From Aquilaria yunnanensis (lineage: Eukaryota > Streptophyta > Magnoliopsida > Malvales > Thymelaeaceae): DNA of 64,000 bases. Made by a program: the position numbers and the translations under genes. The number at the start of each line of letters is the position of its first letter. The first letter of the stretch is position 1. Positions 10,725 through 21,386 of this stretch are shown in pieces. Location: the NCBI GenBank assembly GCA_039654915.1, contig CM077597.1:79424001-79488000 (forward strand), in the 5' to 3' direction. The notes beneath the pieces are model-generated. The model was not told the origin of the DNA. It saw only the letters and a list, made by a program, of their open reading frames with translations, and made no database searches.

Positions 10725-11525
10725 AAGCTTTTGAAACGAGCGCCTGGCGAGTCGTCTGTTCTTTCGTTGAGGGGAGGAGGAGCTGCGCCGAACTTCACAG
10801 ATTGCCTAATTTCTCTGATTTCTTGGCTGAATCTCTTCGCCTGCGTTGTTGGTTTTGTGTCCATGGGGAAGTCCCTAATTTCCTCCCCAGCAAGGCCTCC
10901 CCTCCACCAGAGTCCGGCTCGGCTTCAACGGAATCATTTCGCCTCGACAGCTTCAACGCCGACGATGCCCTCCAGCTTCTGGCCACGATCGTGATGGCTG
11001 CCGTGTCTAGCCTGGGTTTGAACTTCGGCTGGTTGTGCGCGAAATGCCCTCTCTCCCATCGGCGATCCTCCCGGAGACGCTCAATTTCAGCCAACCTTCG
11101 AGTCAAAGAGCATAAGTATTGATTCGTTGATCCTCGATTAAAGTGAGGGGTTGTTTGCTGGATTCATTTTATCATTTATGAGTACTGCATTCATTGGATT
11201 GTTACTCGATACTAGTGCTATGAGTTTTACGGAGAGCCTAATGTTACTGGACAATGGAACTGGTTTGAGTGGCATGGGTAATATGCCAGGCTTGTTGGAA
11301 AGCAGACGATAGCAGCGACACTAGTGCTTCGTGTTATGTGGATGTCATTTCTATCCACTCGAGTGGGGAAGTAAGTGTTGGTTTTGGTGAAGATACACCT
11401 TCAATTGATAATTCAAGCGATGAAGTGAGCAAAGATGTAACTGATGAAGATTTAAGCAAAGAAGCAACAAACGAGGCAAGTGGCTGTGCAGGTGACCACT
11501 CAATTAACCCATCATGCAATATATA
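10725..11525 (+). pseudogene. Gene-like filler in CACTA D, unidentified
   Basis: A GC-richer block at 10730-11120 is open in several frames on both strands, so the coding frame is not clear. A second block at 11269-11525 reads as an acidic, serine-rich segment including SCYVDVISIHSSGE and GFGEDTPSIDNSSDEVSKD. These are more codon-like than the AT-rich surroundings and lie where captured host DNA is found in other CACTA elements. I do not recognise the source gene. It may be one gene whose introns separate the blocks, or unrelated pieces. Confidence 0.4.
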
Positions 11526-12639
11526 ATCTGGAGCAACAAAGAAACCATTGTCGGAGGTAAGTTTGTTTTGCCCATTTTGTTTTGATTTCGATTGTTCTAG
11601 TCGTTTCCCTTTGAACTGAAGCCTAACAGCCTACAACAAATATAAATGAATAAACTAACGCCTAAGAGGAATAGGTCTCTCGTTGTTAAAACATGGCCAG
11701 TTGAGATTTTTAGACTATAATTTTTTATTTGGTTTATCAGGTTAATTTTCATTGTTAGATTTTCACTGTTAGATAATGTTCAAATAGATAGTGAGCTTGT
11801 TGTTCTGGAATCATGGGAAGATTAGGACTAAATTGTATGTTCTTAGTTGGATGTATTTGAAACATCTGTGGAGCAAATTGGAGCTCTGAAAGCTAAAATA
11901 AAAGAGTACGTAAGCTTTCCTTTGGTTAATGTTGCCAAGGTGTCAAAAGTTTCAAAGCGAATTCATATGAGATATGATCTCAAAAGCATTGTCAGTGTTT
12001 AATAGGGGTTTATTTGCAGTACTGACTCAATGTGGCAATTTACAACAGCTTTCTATCAGGGGGACTTGGATGATTATATGTACATAATTAGGTCTCCTAG
12101 AATTAAAAAAAATGTTTTAACGTCAGCTTTTATTTTTCCCACAACCAGAAAAGAATTTAAGATTAGTAAACGAGTTGGGCTTTTTTCTCATTATTTGGTT
12201 TGATTACTTCTTTGCTGGTTAAAACTTGTTTCACGTATGTTCTTTTTCTTTTATGTTAATTGTTGCTTATTCCTTCTCATGTAGAATTGTTCCTTTTCCT
12301 AGTCCATTAGCTGTACCTCAGGTTTTTTTTTTATTTGTATTACTTGATTGTTTTCTTTTCTTTCTTAGTGTTGAGTACTTAGATAGTTATTCTTTAAAAG
12401 CATGAACTCATGTTAGTAGTTAGATATGTTTGCAATATGGTCTGTGGACAAGATATATTTCTGTTCAAAATTGCTAGAGCTAATTTATGGCCTTAAGTGT
12501 GTTCTATTGAGTTAGACAGAGCATGTCAAGGTTGCACTGCTCAAATTTTATTTTGGATCATATAAATGGTAAAGGTGGAAATCAGTCACCTCAAACCAAA
12601 ACTGTTGCTTGCTAATATGTATTCATTTATTTTGTTTTA

Positions 12640-12790
12640 GGAACCAAAAATGACAGTAACTGTAATCCAAAAATTATTGGCACTGAAGGCTCTAATTCTT
12701 CTGCCACTGGAAAAAGGGCGACTGAATCTATTAATGGTTCGCAAGATTCTGAAATTTCTTAGAGTCCTGGTTACCGCATAGAAAAGGTTA
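12640..12790 (+). pseudogene. Possible further captured exon in CACTA D
   Basis: After TTTTGTTTTAG, which could be a splice acceptor, the sequence reads GTKNDSNCNPKIIGTEGSNS and continues in frame to a TAG at about 12762. Its serine- and asparagine-rich composition resembles the 11269 block. I do not recognise it. Confidence 0.3.
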
Positions 12791-13736
12791 TCTTATTTTT
12801 AGACTCAATTTCCCTGCCAGAGGCATGTATCATCAGCTAGAAATGATCTTGGTAATCCAATCAGTCTTCTGTGGAAGTTTTCTTGCACTTCATTTTTTTT
12901 TCCTTTTTCCTTTTTCCAAGAAATATTTCATTACTTCAATAGGTTAATGCATAAACCCATTATATTGTTTCCATAAGGATTCTGGGTACCACTCAGTGGT
13001 CATCATTATGTTAGACACACATATTATGTGAAATAAGAAGTCTGTGTAGTTATATTGAAATTTTTATTTATAGTGCAGGTTTCGTTTTAGTTTTTCTTGC
13101 TCATCTCTGGTACCTCGCTTTTTCAGGACAATGAACCATGCTGGTTGGAGTAGAATTGTCACCATTGTGTTAGGGACTATTCGGCACCAAGCAATTAGGG
13201 TAGAATTGTCTCACATGTACTTGTTTTACTATAATTAAGACCATATATTTGCCAAACTATGTTATGACACTACATGCCTTAAAAATCTCACCTGTCATGT
13301 TTATGTGTAAATTATTTCAGATTAATGGAAACAACTTATGTTTATGATTTTTGGAAGTGTATGACATTAGTTTGGATTAATGGAACTAGTTTTGTTTTTG
13401 GTTGTTGGAGTTATATGAAATGGATACGTATGGTGGAGGTTTGGTGATGAAATAGTTGTTGGTATATCAATGGCTATGAGTTACAAAATATCAACAGCTA
13501 GTGATGGTCATACGTTATTAACTAGCGATGGTCATTTGTCACTAACTAACGACGGCTACTCGTCACTAACTAGCAGCAGTCACGCATCACTAACCAGCGA
13601 CAGCTAACAGTCCAGTAAATAACGACAGCAACCATTTCTAAAAAATTAACAGCGAGGAAATTAGAAATGGACAAGCTGTCACTAAACTCAAAATGGCAAT
13701 GGCTGATCGTCTTTAAATTGATTTTTTCTAACAGTG

Positions 13737-14563
13737 AATTGAAGGTGTACTTGTTTGAAGTAAGGAGCTTTTGGAGGCATTGAGAGGCGATACTGGTGAA
13801 GTTGCTAGTGAACTTGGCCAGAATCACGGTGCCTCGAGCGACAAAGGAAGGAAAGAAGATGGAGAGAAGAATTGATAGAGGAAGAAAACTGATGGAGAGA
13901 ACAAAAGAAGATCGGATGGGAGAGCGGAGAGAGAGGGGTGCGATAATTGAGAGGAAAAAGTGACAATGGCAAACTTGTAAATAAATCAAAACTGTGAGTG
14001 AAGCGTGTAGGCCAGGAGTATTTGACCATTTGCCAATGTCATTAATGCTAATTTAGGTCTCGTCTAGATCATGAAAAAACATGTTTTTCCCATTTTCTTT
14101 AGATATAATAGTACGTTCTAATCTTGTAACATGTCAAGATGCTTTTGATTGAAAGAAAAAGAAATCCAGCCTTAGAATATGTTTTTAATTTTTATAATAC
14201 TCAGAATCAATTAATATAGAAGCCTATAGAGTTAAGAGGAGGTAGTTAAATTGTACAATAAGGGGAATGTCCACTTATTTGGACCCCACAAAGGTGACCA
14301 AATTAACACCAAATAGTATTATGTGATATTGGAGGAGCAGGGAGGAAGGGTTGCCCCTGAACAGTAGGTTCATGTCCCTAGCATCTTTACCATTTAGGCT
14401 GATGGCACAGGACATAAGAGAATGTATTTGGTTTTCTACCTCAAACCTAGATCACACATGTGAAAATGGCTGCTAATACACCATTTGATCTGAACTCCAT
14501 TCACATGTTCTGCAGAAAAATCAAGTTTCAAACTTGCAGTGATTGAGGCATAATCCAATACCT
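13737..14563. other. Intergenic between CACTA D and F-box copy 2
   Basis: The first 300 bp are a purine-rich tract (GGAAGGAAAGAAGATGGAGA and similar) that was the original upstream flank of the DUF761 gene before CACTA D inserted. The minus-strand frames at 13570-14029 reflect that composition and show no domain. 14040-14560 is unremarkable. Confidence 0.5.
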
Positions 14564-14860
14564 TCAACCAAAATCCCTATCAAAATCATTACCACAATGC
14601 AACCTTCCATCTTGCAATGAAAAATAGAACGGATATCTGGTAGCAAAATATATCCTATCCGCGTAACCTTCAAGCTCCCCAGTGGCAGCAATGGCCATGC
14701 CGCCCAGGGAAATGTCGAGACACAACAGCCTTCCGTCCAGAGTCTTCATCTCCTTCCAACCCTCCCCCACACCCTCGTACTTCCACACGCCATAGTAATA
14801 TTCAGCTGGCGCATGATGAGACTGGCACATTGGTGTAGTACTGCAAGTTACTGTGACGCA
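14564..14860 (-). pseudogene. F-box protein pseudogene, copy 2, C-terminal part
   Basis: The minus-strand frame reads YYYGVWKYEGVGEGWKEMKT, then LDGRLLCLDISLGGMAIAAT, and stops at 14564. It matches the C-terminal DNA of F-box copy 1 near 5540-5700, for example GGCCATGCCGCC on the plus strand. The upstream part of this gene lies beyond CACTA A, from 30614. Rejoining at the GCA duplication leaves a reading-frame conflict near the junction, so the gene was probably already damaged or has decayed since. Confidence 0.8.
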
Positions 14861-14880
14861 CACTACTAAATATTACCTAA

Positions 14881-15180
14881 TTACCAACTGCTCAATTACC
14901 AACGGCCTAGCCGTTGGTAAATACCAACGTGTAGAACCGTTGGTAACTTATTTCCAACGTGCACGCGTTGGTAGTTATTGATATTTGGGTTGGGTTTTTT
15001 TCCAACTGTATAGCCGTTGGTAATTACCAACGGGCAAACGTGCACGCGTTGGTAGTTTGGGTTCTAGAAATGGGCCTGGTTTGTGCGCTTTATTACCAAC
15101 GGCTTAGCTGTTGGTAATTATTAATTAAAATGCTGCGTTTCATTTGTTTATTTACCAACGGCCCAGCCGTTGGTAATTGC
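14881..15180. repeat. 5' subterminal repeats of CACTA A
   Basis: Palindromic motifs of the type TTACCAACGGCCTAGCCGTT and CCAACGTGCACGCGTTGG recur about every 30-60 bp. Such arrays are transposase binding sites in CACTA elements. The same motifs occur in element B and in the terminus at 3163. Confidence 0.82.
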
Positions 15181-15721
15181 AATTTAAAACTTCATCTTCT
15201 TCGTCCAGCCCCTTCATTCACGTCTGAATGAAAATCGTCCTCTAGCTACTCTCTGCCGCCGCGAAATCGCCATTGCTCTCGTCGGACGTTGATGACCGTT
15301 TCTTGACCCGTTTCGCACCCCATTTAACGGATCTGGTATGTGGTTCTTAGGTGTGTGGTTCTTATCCTCTGTCTTTCATCTTTGCTTCTGGTTTTCCTTT
15401 TTCTTTAACCCTTCCTTTGCTGGTCGTCTGTCGTATGTTTGCAGGTGTTATTTATGTTTTTGTATGTAAGGTTAAGGTATCTCTTGGATTCATGTTTGTG
15501 TCTTCACCTCAATCTCATTGTGATTTTAGTTTTGCTTTTTATATTCTTGAGCCTGCGGTTTGATTACCTTCTCGATCAATCATTTCGTTTCTTCTCAATT
15601 TTGTTTTATTTTCATGTTTGTATATTTTATTTCTTCTCTCTCTGTGTGCGTGTTTTATTTCTTCTTTCTCTTTTTTTTTTTTTTTGATCTGCTCATGTTA
15701 CTGAATTTTCTGTTCTCAGCG

Positions 15722-16785
15722 GAAACGTTGGCCGGCGAGTTTTGATGGGGTTCAAGGAGACCCCTACTGGAAGTAATTGTACATTCGAATGCTCTCCTTC
15801 TGGTCCTTGCGTTCCTTGCCTTTGCTCCGAAAAGGTATTCCCCTTCTTTCTTTGTTGGAAATTATTAGGTTCCTAGTGATCGGTTCATCCAATATGTCTT
15901 GGTCCATTTTCTTTATGTGTTCACAAATAATTAACTAGCTCATAAGATGTTATCGTCCATGAATTTATTCATTGTGGGTGCTTATGTAGTATAGCATTTG
16001 TTTCGGGTGGGGTTTTTAGTATATAAATGCACAATTTATCCAACCATGCTGGATAAAACTGTTCCTTACTTCGAGGAATTGATGCAGTTGCTGGTGCGAC
16101 GTCATTTGAACCCTTGACCTTTTAGGAACTTAATGGTGGATAGAGCCACCAACAAATCAAGTCAAACTTGGGTTATCCAAATTTTCATTTATGGAATGTG
16201 AACTTCAAACAAAAATATATGACATACTAATGCAAATCAGACAGGAGAGAACACGATGCACATACTTGATGGTTTGAAGCCAGATATATGTAACCGCATT
16301 GTGGGTTGGAATTAAGTGGCTGCCTTGGGTGCAAATTATTTTTGGTTGGGATATCCAGTTGCTGCTTGTAAATTTCTAGGAAACTCTTGCCAAGCATCTC
16401 TCTTATATGCCTAAACCATTCTGTTGATAGATTGTTGGCTTTATCACTTCTCATTTCCTTCAATTTTCCCCTTCTCCTCTTACCAATGAGAATTTCGGTT
16501 TCAAAGCATACCATGGATTGTTGTCTGTAGAATGATGAAAATATCAATGTAGTGAAACGGGCTATCGTATTCATCTGAAATGTGCAGAAGTTCAAGAAAA
16601 TCTGAAGGATGGCAGTGGGGAGAAGACTCAGAAAAGTAGATCTTCTCTTGAGATCTCACTCAGCAATCCAGTTTCAATGAACCGCGGGATCTTGGAGGAT
16701 AATACATCTCAAGAGGGTTTACATTACTTGCAGGAGCTGTATACCAGCAGTTAGTGAAGAAAAGATGTCAGTATTGGGTCTTGAG
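15722..16785 (+). pseudogene. Captured host gene fragment 1 (unidentified plant gene, introns retained)
   Basis: Three exon-like blocks can be read. The first (to 15834, followed by GT) contains ECSPSGPCVPCLCSEK. The second starts after TCTGTAG at 16531 and, after a one-base loss near 16540, reads CSETGYRIHLKCAEVQE and onward. The third starts after TTGCAG at 16734, reads SCIPAVSEEKMSVLGLE and ends at 16785 before GTATGT. The intron before block 3 has shrunk to under 20 bp. The cysteine pattern resembles a conserved plant protein I cannot name. Splice sites show that genomic DNA, not mRNA, was captured. Confidence 0.6.
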
Positions 16786-16956
16786 GTATGTTTACCTTTC
16801 AGTAGTTTTCTCTTTCCTCTAGTTTGTCTGGTCAGTTAGTAAAGAAAAGATGTCAGTATTGGGTCTTGAGGTATGTTTACCTTTCAGTAGTTTTCTCTTT
16901 CCTCTAGTTTGTTTGGTCAGTTAGTGAAGAAAAGATGTTAGTATTGGGTCTTGAGG
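16751..16956. repeat. 85-bp tandem duplication, 2.4 copies
   Basis: The unit (16751-16835) starts TTAGTGAAGAAAAGATGTCA and is repeated at 16836-16920 with two changes, then partly at 16921-16956. It contains the end of captured exon block 3 and its GT splice donor, so the donor is duplicated. Confidence 0.9.
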
Positions 16957-16989
16957 AAGTGGCTGTCTAGGTGCTAAGATGCACTTAGG

Positions 16990-18110
16990 CCATCTGCAGC
17001 GCTTGATCTAGCCTCACAAAAGGCACCTTGAGCCAGGGGAGTGTGTCTAGTGCTACGTGCAGAAGCATAAAAGGATGAGGCCTTTATGTCATGAAAACTC
17101 ATAACTTTCTGATAACTTTCATTAATTTTGATTTTTGAGATTGCTATGTTCATCAGGAGAGTAGGGAAAAAAGGATTGGAATAAAACTTCCTACTTCTGT
17201 ATATTTACAGGAAACTTTCCTTTTGACAGGTTACTATTGTCCACCAGTCTTTTTCTATTTTTAGAACATTGATTTATTTATATCACCTGCCCTCACATCT
17301 CAACAGTCTTGATCTTTTATCGTTGGACAGTTTTTATTTTTTACTTGTTTTTTTTATTGAAGGCCAAGAATATTAAAATTGGGAAAGAAAATGCAATTAT
17401 GTATGATTTCATTCACTGTAGCAATGAAGTGTTAACTTAGGCTATTTTCTGGGACATGGGATAACCTTGAGTATTAGTATCTAAATGTTTAAACTTATTC
17501 CATTATATTCTGTTATATCTTATAGCTTTTAAGAGGTTATTGCATGTTTCTTTCATCGTATGATTCACTTCACCCGGGTGACTGCTTATTCATGCCCTTT
17601 AAGCCTGAGGCAAAGTAGAGGTTATGCGCCTCTGATTCTATTTTCACTTTTGACCACCTTGTCCTTGATGGTATAGTTTTTCTAACATCATTCTTGGCTC
17701 ACACAATCTAGAGATTTTTGGGCCCTGTTTAGTTAGTGATAGTATATTATTTTCGGTGAATGGGGGCACTAACATATAAGTATAAACTAGCATACAAACA
17801 ACATTTTTGTTCTTAGGCTTGCTTCCTAATTTCAAGTCTGTGCAAAGCCTGGGGAAAATGTTGCTGATAAAAAATTTATAAAGGCATCATCTAGCCACAG
17901 AGGAGCACTGTCATAGATTTCAAATGTGTTTGGTTGGTTTTTTGCTATTTTTGATATCCTATCGGCTGCTTGATTCCCCCTTTGAAGATATGCGATAAGG
18001 TTCTAACTTTGGGCAGTTTTAGGAACCAATCCAGTTTGGCTGTTGGAAAGAGTGGGACCAAAAATTATGATTTCGCCTTTTGAATTGGCATCTCATTTTC
18101 CTGTAAAATT
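16990..18110. other. Interior of CACTA A between captured genes
   Basis: This is AT-rich intron-like sequence with no readable exon. It probably combines intron DNA of captured gene 1 and upstream intron DNA of the kinesin fragment, but no join can be placed. Confidence 0.4.
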
Positions 18111-18114
18111 TCAG

Positions 18115-18616
18115 GGTGAAGAGTCTTCCAAAAGGGAACAATCTGAAGAAGGGTGTAATGCCTTCGACTGCAAACCCAAAGGAATCCACGTTGCCACTAC
18201 CCTCAGTTTTACCAACTACATCAAATGTGGAGTACGAAGATGATGGATGGCCAGATCAAAATGAAAGAGATGATTATGATACGTCCGAAGATTCCTACGT
18301 GCCTGAAAAACCTGTATGGAAGAAAACTGGGAAGCAAGAACACTACAATTTTCCTCCATGAGAAGAGAAACAATGGAAACCAGCCAGTCAAAGACAATGG
18401 AAGGAGCCACCAAGATCTGATTTAAATAAGCCAAGCCCCGAGGATGATCTAAATGAGCTGTTGCTGGTAATTTTGGTTTTATAAAGAGATTTACTTTATG
18501 ATATAATGAGGTGAACATTGACATATAAATCCTACATGAATTATTCCCAGGAAGAGGAAGACCTTGTAAATGCTCATAGAAAATAGGTTGAGGATACAAT
18601 GAATATTGTAAGAGGG
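18115..18616 (+). pseudogene. Captured kinesin-13 gene fragment (two exons)
   Basis: The exon at 18115-18466 follows a TTTCAG acceptor and reads VKSLPKGNNLKKG, the segment directly after the motor domain in plant kinesin-13 (RYADRVKSL-KG). It continues to the acidic EDDLNELL. A GT donor at 18467 and a CCAG acceptor at 18548-18551 lead to the second exon (18552-18616), reading EEEDLVNAHRK then, after a stop, VEDTMNIVR, the conserved kinesin-13 tail. Two in-frame stops (TGA after NFPP, TAG after NAHRK) look like C-to-T changes. Kinesin-13 proteins depolymerise microtubules and in plants act in Golgi and cell-wall patterning. Only this short, dead piece is present; the Tekay element is inserted 16 bp into its next intron. 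Confidence 0.85.
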
Positions 18617-18633
18617 GTACGTGATTATATTTT

Positions 18634-21368
18634 TGTCGTGCCCTAAACTGCCCCTGGCCCATCCGGGCCCAATTATCTAAAACATGCAGCGGAAGTTTAA
18701 TTAAATCGAAGGGACTTTTATTACTCACTAAGACTTATGGGCACGAACCCCAGGATACTTACTGGTACTAGCTTGTTATGTTCTTATTAAAGGTTTAAGT
18801 TTAAGTGCTCTTGGAAACAAACTAGCACCTATGTGGATTTCATGTGTTCATTTTCATGGTATTTACCAAGCTTTAGCCAAGATTATGCATGGCATCCAAA
18901 ACACCAACTTAAGTTTGAAAACTTATTTTCATGCATATGGTTTGCATGCTTATGTGTTTTAGTGTTCACTAGTGCACATAATCACTTAATGCCTTTAGAT
19001 GCAACTAATGCTTAGGCATATATTAATTCACGTACGTGCACTTGAATTCCTTATTAGCCAATCTTTACACATGCATCCAATTTCATGCTTCTCCAAGTTT
19101 ATTTGCATGTTTTTCTTTGAGTGCGCATACAAAGCCAAACATAGCATGCTTTCAACATAAACATGGGCTTATGGGCCTTTTCCATACTTAACATGCATAT
19201 GGCCCAAAATTAACCAAGAACATATTCAAATTTTCTAATTTCTTATTTAAGCCCAAAACATGCATTTAAGCCCAATTTATACATGCTTCCGATTTTCATG
19301 AAAATCATACTTCCATAAAACATGCATGGGTCTTGGTAAGTCCACCAAGCAATAAAACACCCAAAGTGTCCATAGTCCATATTACAAGCCCAAAATACTA
19401 AGTTTGGCCAAATTTTAGCTAAGTCCATAAATTTGGTCATTTAACTAAGACCAACTATTACATGCTTAAAAGCAAGCCATAATCCAAAGAACACAAATCC
19501 ACCTTAAGACGTTGTTCCCACAGTTTCTAGACTCGTAGTCCTGCACACAAAGTCCACATTTTATTAGCTTGATTTTCAAGCAACTAAAGGTAAATACTTA
19601 GAATAAATTGAGCAAATAGTATTTACATACTCAACCTCAACACCACAGAAAGAGTACTTAGGACTCTTAGCTCAATCTTTCGAGCACACTTTTTCCTACA
19701 AAGGTAGAGTAGGGCGGGTGAGATTTAAATCTCAATAAGGATTCCGTATGGCTTCCAAAGCCTAACATATGGCCTTTATGGCCTAACATATGCCAAGAAT
19801 GTAATGGCAATAAATATTCCAAAAATCCTGCAAAGAAAACATAAAGACAAAGAAAACACAAAGATACATGTATATACAATAATAATCGAAATCGGGGGTT
19901 AGCATGCACAACAAATTCATAGAAGCACACAAACACACGCCACTTAACACCTTGATTTACAGAAGGGCAGCAAGCATCCCTCAAGTTTTATTTCATTAAT
20001 TTCACATACTTTTCATTTTCGGAGATCTCACTTAGCATAGGAATTTAAGGTGGCCTACTTAAATCCTAGCCCATAATGCTTGCTTACTTAACTTAGCTCA
20101 TGAGCGATACAGAATTGCCGAAGCAATAATTTAACTTATGCCCTCTTAGCACACCTAGGATCATATGGTTCTTTGACCATCACCTAGGGGCCCGAATACT
20201 CAAAGAGTATAGGAATCCTTACCAATACCGAAAGCTTCTTAGAAGCTTGTTTTCCTTCGATTTCCTCGCTTGTTGGTTTCTAGAAATGATTTTCTAGCAC
20301 AAGAACCAAAATGGCCAAATAAATTAGTAATCCATAAAATACCAAGAACACTTGGTAATTATCTTAAAGAAATCAAAATACCAAGAATACTTGGTTCACA
20401 CTTACGAAACCTCGACTAGGAGGTGAGACCGAATTTTGTGTGCTTGATGTTCTTCAAATTTTTTTTCTTGATTCTTCCTCCCAATGAGCTTAGAAGCTCA
20501 TATACATAAAGAACTCCTTGAGAAGAGTTCAAAACCTCTAAGAAATGAAGATGGCCGAATTTCTCTCCTTGGTTTTCTTTGAATCTTTTACTTGATTCTT
20601 GCTCTTTGGGTGTTTAGAGCATGAATTCCACCAAGAACACTTGGTTTTAATTTATGGAAGGGTGATTTCTAGTGATGGCAGAATTTTTGGAGGAAGGAGA
20701 AGAGTTAGAAATGTTCTTGGAGAGAAGAACAAGTGTTGGCCAAAACTAGAGAGAAGGGAGAGAGAGTTTGTAGAGAGAGATTGAAGAAAGAGAGTGAAAT
20801 GGCTTAAATGAGGTGAGATGAGTGAAGAAATGTATTTTGTTGAATGGGGGAGTGTATGTACGGTTATGGGTGTCCAAAATGGGTGGGAATAATGCCTTAG
20901 TGGAGTAATAATTCAAATGGGAAGTGGGAGACAAAGTGGGGGGACAAATTGGAAGAGTTGGTGAAGTTAAATGATGAAGTGGTGAAGGTGGGGGACAAAG
21001 GTGAGTGGAGGTGTGGGTGGAGGTGGAGGTGGCATAAAATATATTATTTTGAATGGACATGGCTAGCCATGGCATCCAAGGCCATGAAAATGGGTCAATT
21101 CCCCACTTAGTCCTCCAATCTTTAGAATTTGGGCAATTGAGCCCAACTTACAACAATTCCTTTGTTCAATTGAGTCCTTTATCTTTGAAATCCACCATTT
21201 TCACCATTATTTTTCTTGGCCTAAGCCAAGCTTAATTTCATGAATCCTTAACACTTAATTTAATGTCCCCTCACATTAATTCAGCTAAATTCCCAAATTA
21301 GGAAAATTCTTTGGCTCCCAATCCACTTACCCCGGGACCTAATCAGTTTGGATTTTCCGGGCATTACA
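18634..21368 (-). mobile_element. 3' LTR of the Tekay element
   Basis: On the minus strand it begins TGTAATGCCCGGAAAATCC at 21368 and ends GGGCACGACA at 18634. It has the same length and almost the same sequence as the LTR at 26523-29257. Small open frames inside it (such as 19667-19984 and 20746-21075) occur identically in both LTRs and lack coding support. Confidence 0.95.
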
Positions 21369-21386
21369 ACACTCCCCTCCTTAAGA
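21369..21386 (-). other. Polypurine tract of the Tekay element
   Basis: On the minus strand TCTTAAGGAGGGGAGTGT lies directly before the 3' LTR. It overlaps the end of the gag-pol frame, whose stop codon is at 21381. It primes plus-strand DNA synthesis in LTR elements. Confidence 0.85.

Larger units (their letters stand above)
9777..13736. mobile_element. CACTA element D, non-autonomous (3960 bp)
   Basis: The left end is CACTACTAGAAAAAAGG and the right end is the reverse complement of CACTGTTAGAAAAAATC. Both are flanked by AAT (9774-9776 and 13737-13739), the 3-bp TSD expected for CACTA transposons. Subterminal repeats of the form TTAGTGACGGC / GTCGCTAA fill about 9800-10390 and 13480-13700 in both orientations. 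I find no transposase domain inside. The interior carries gene-like segments. It belongs to a different CACTA family from elements A and B, whose motif is TTACCAACGG. Confidence 0.85.

Noticed and set aside
10795..11106. 103-codon minus-strand frame
   Set aside because: Plus- and minus-strand frames are equally open over the same GC-rich block and none shows a known motif.
19667..19984. 105-codon frame in the Tekay LTR
   Set aside because: It occurs in both LTRs, has no start context or domain and is not part of gag-pol.
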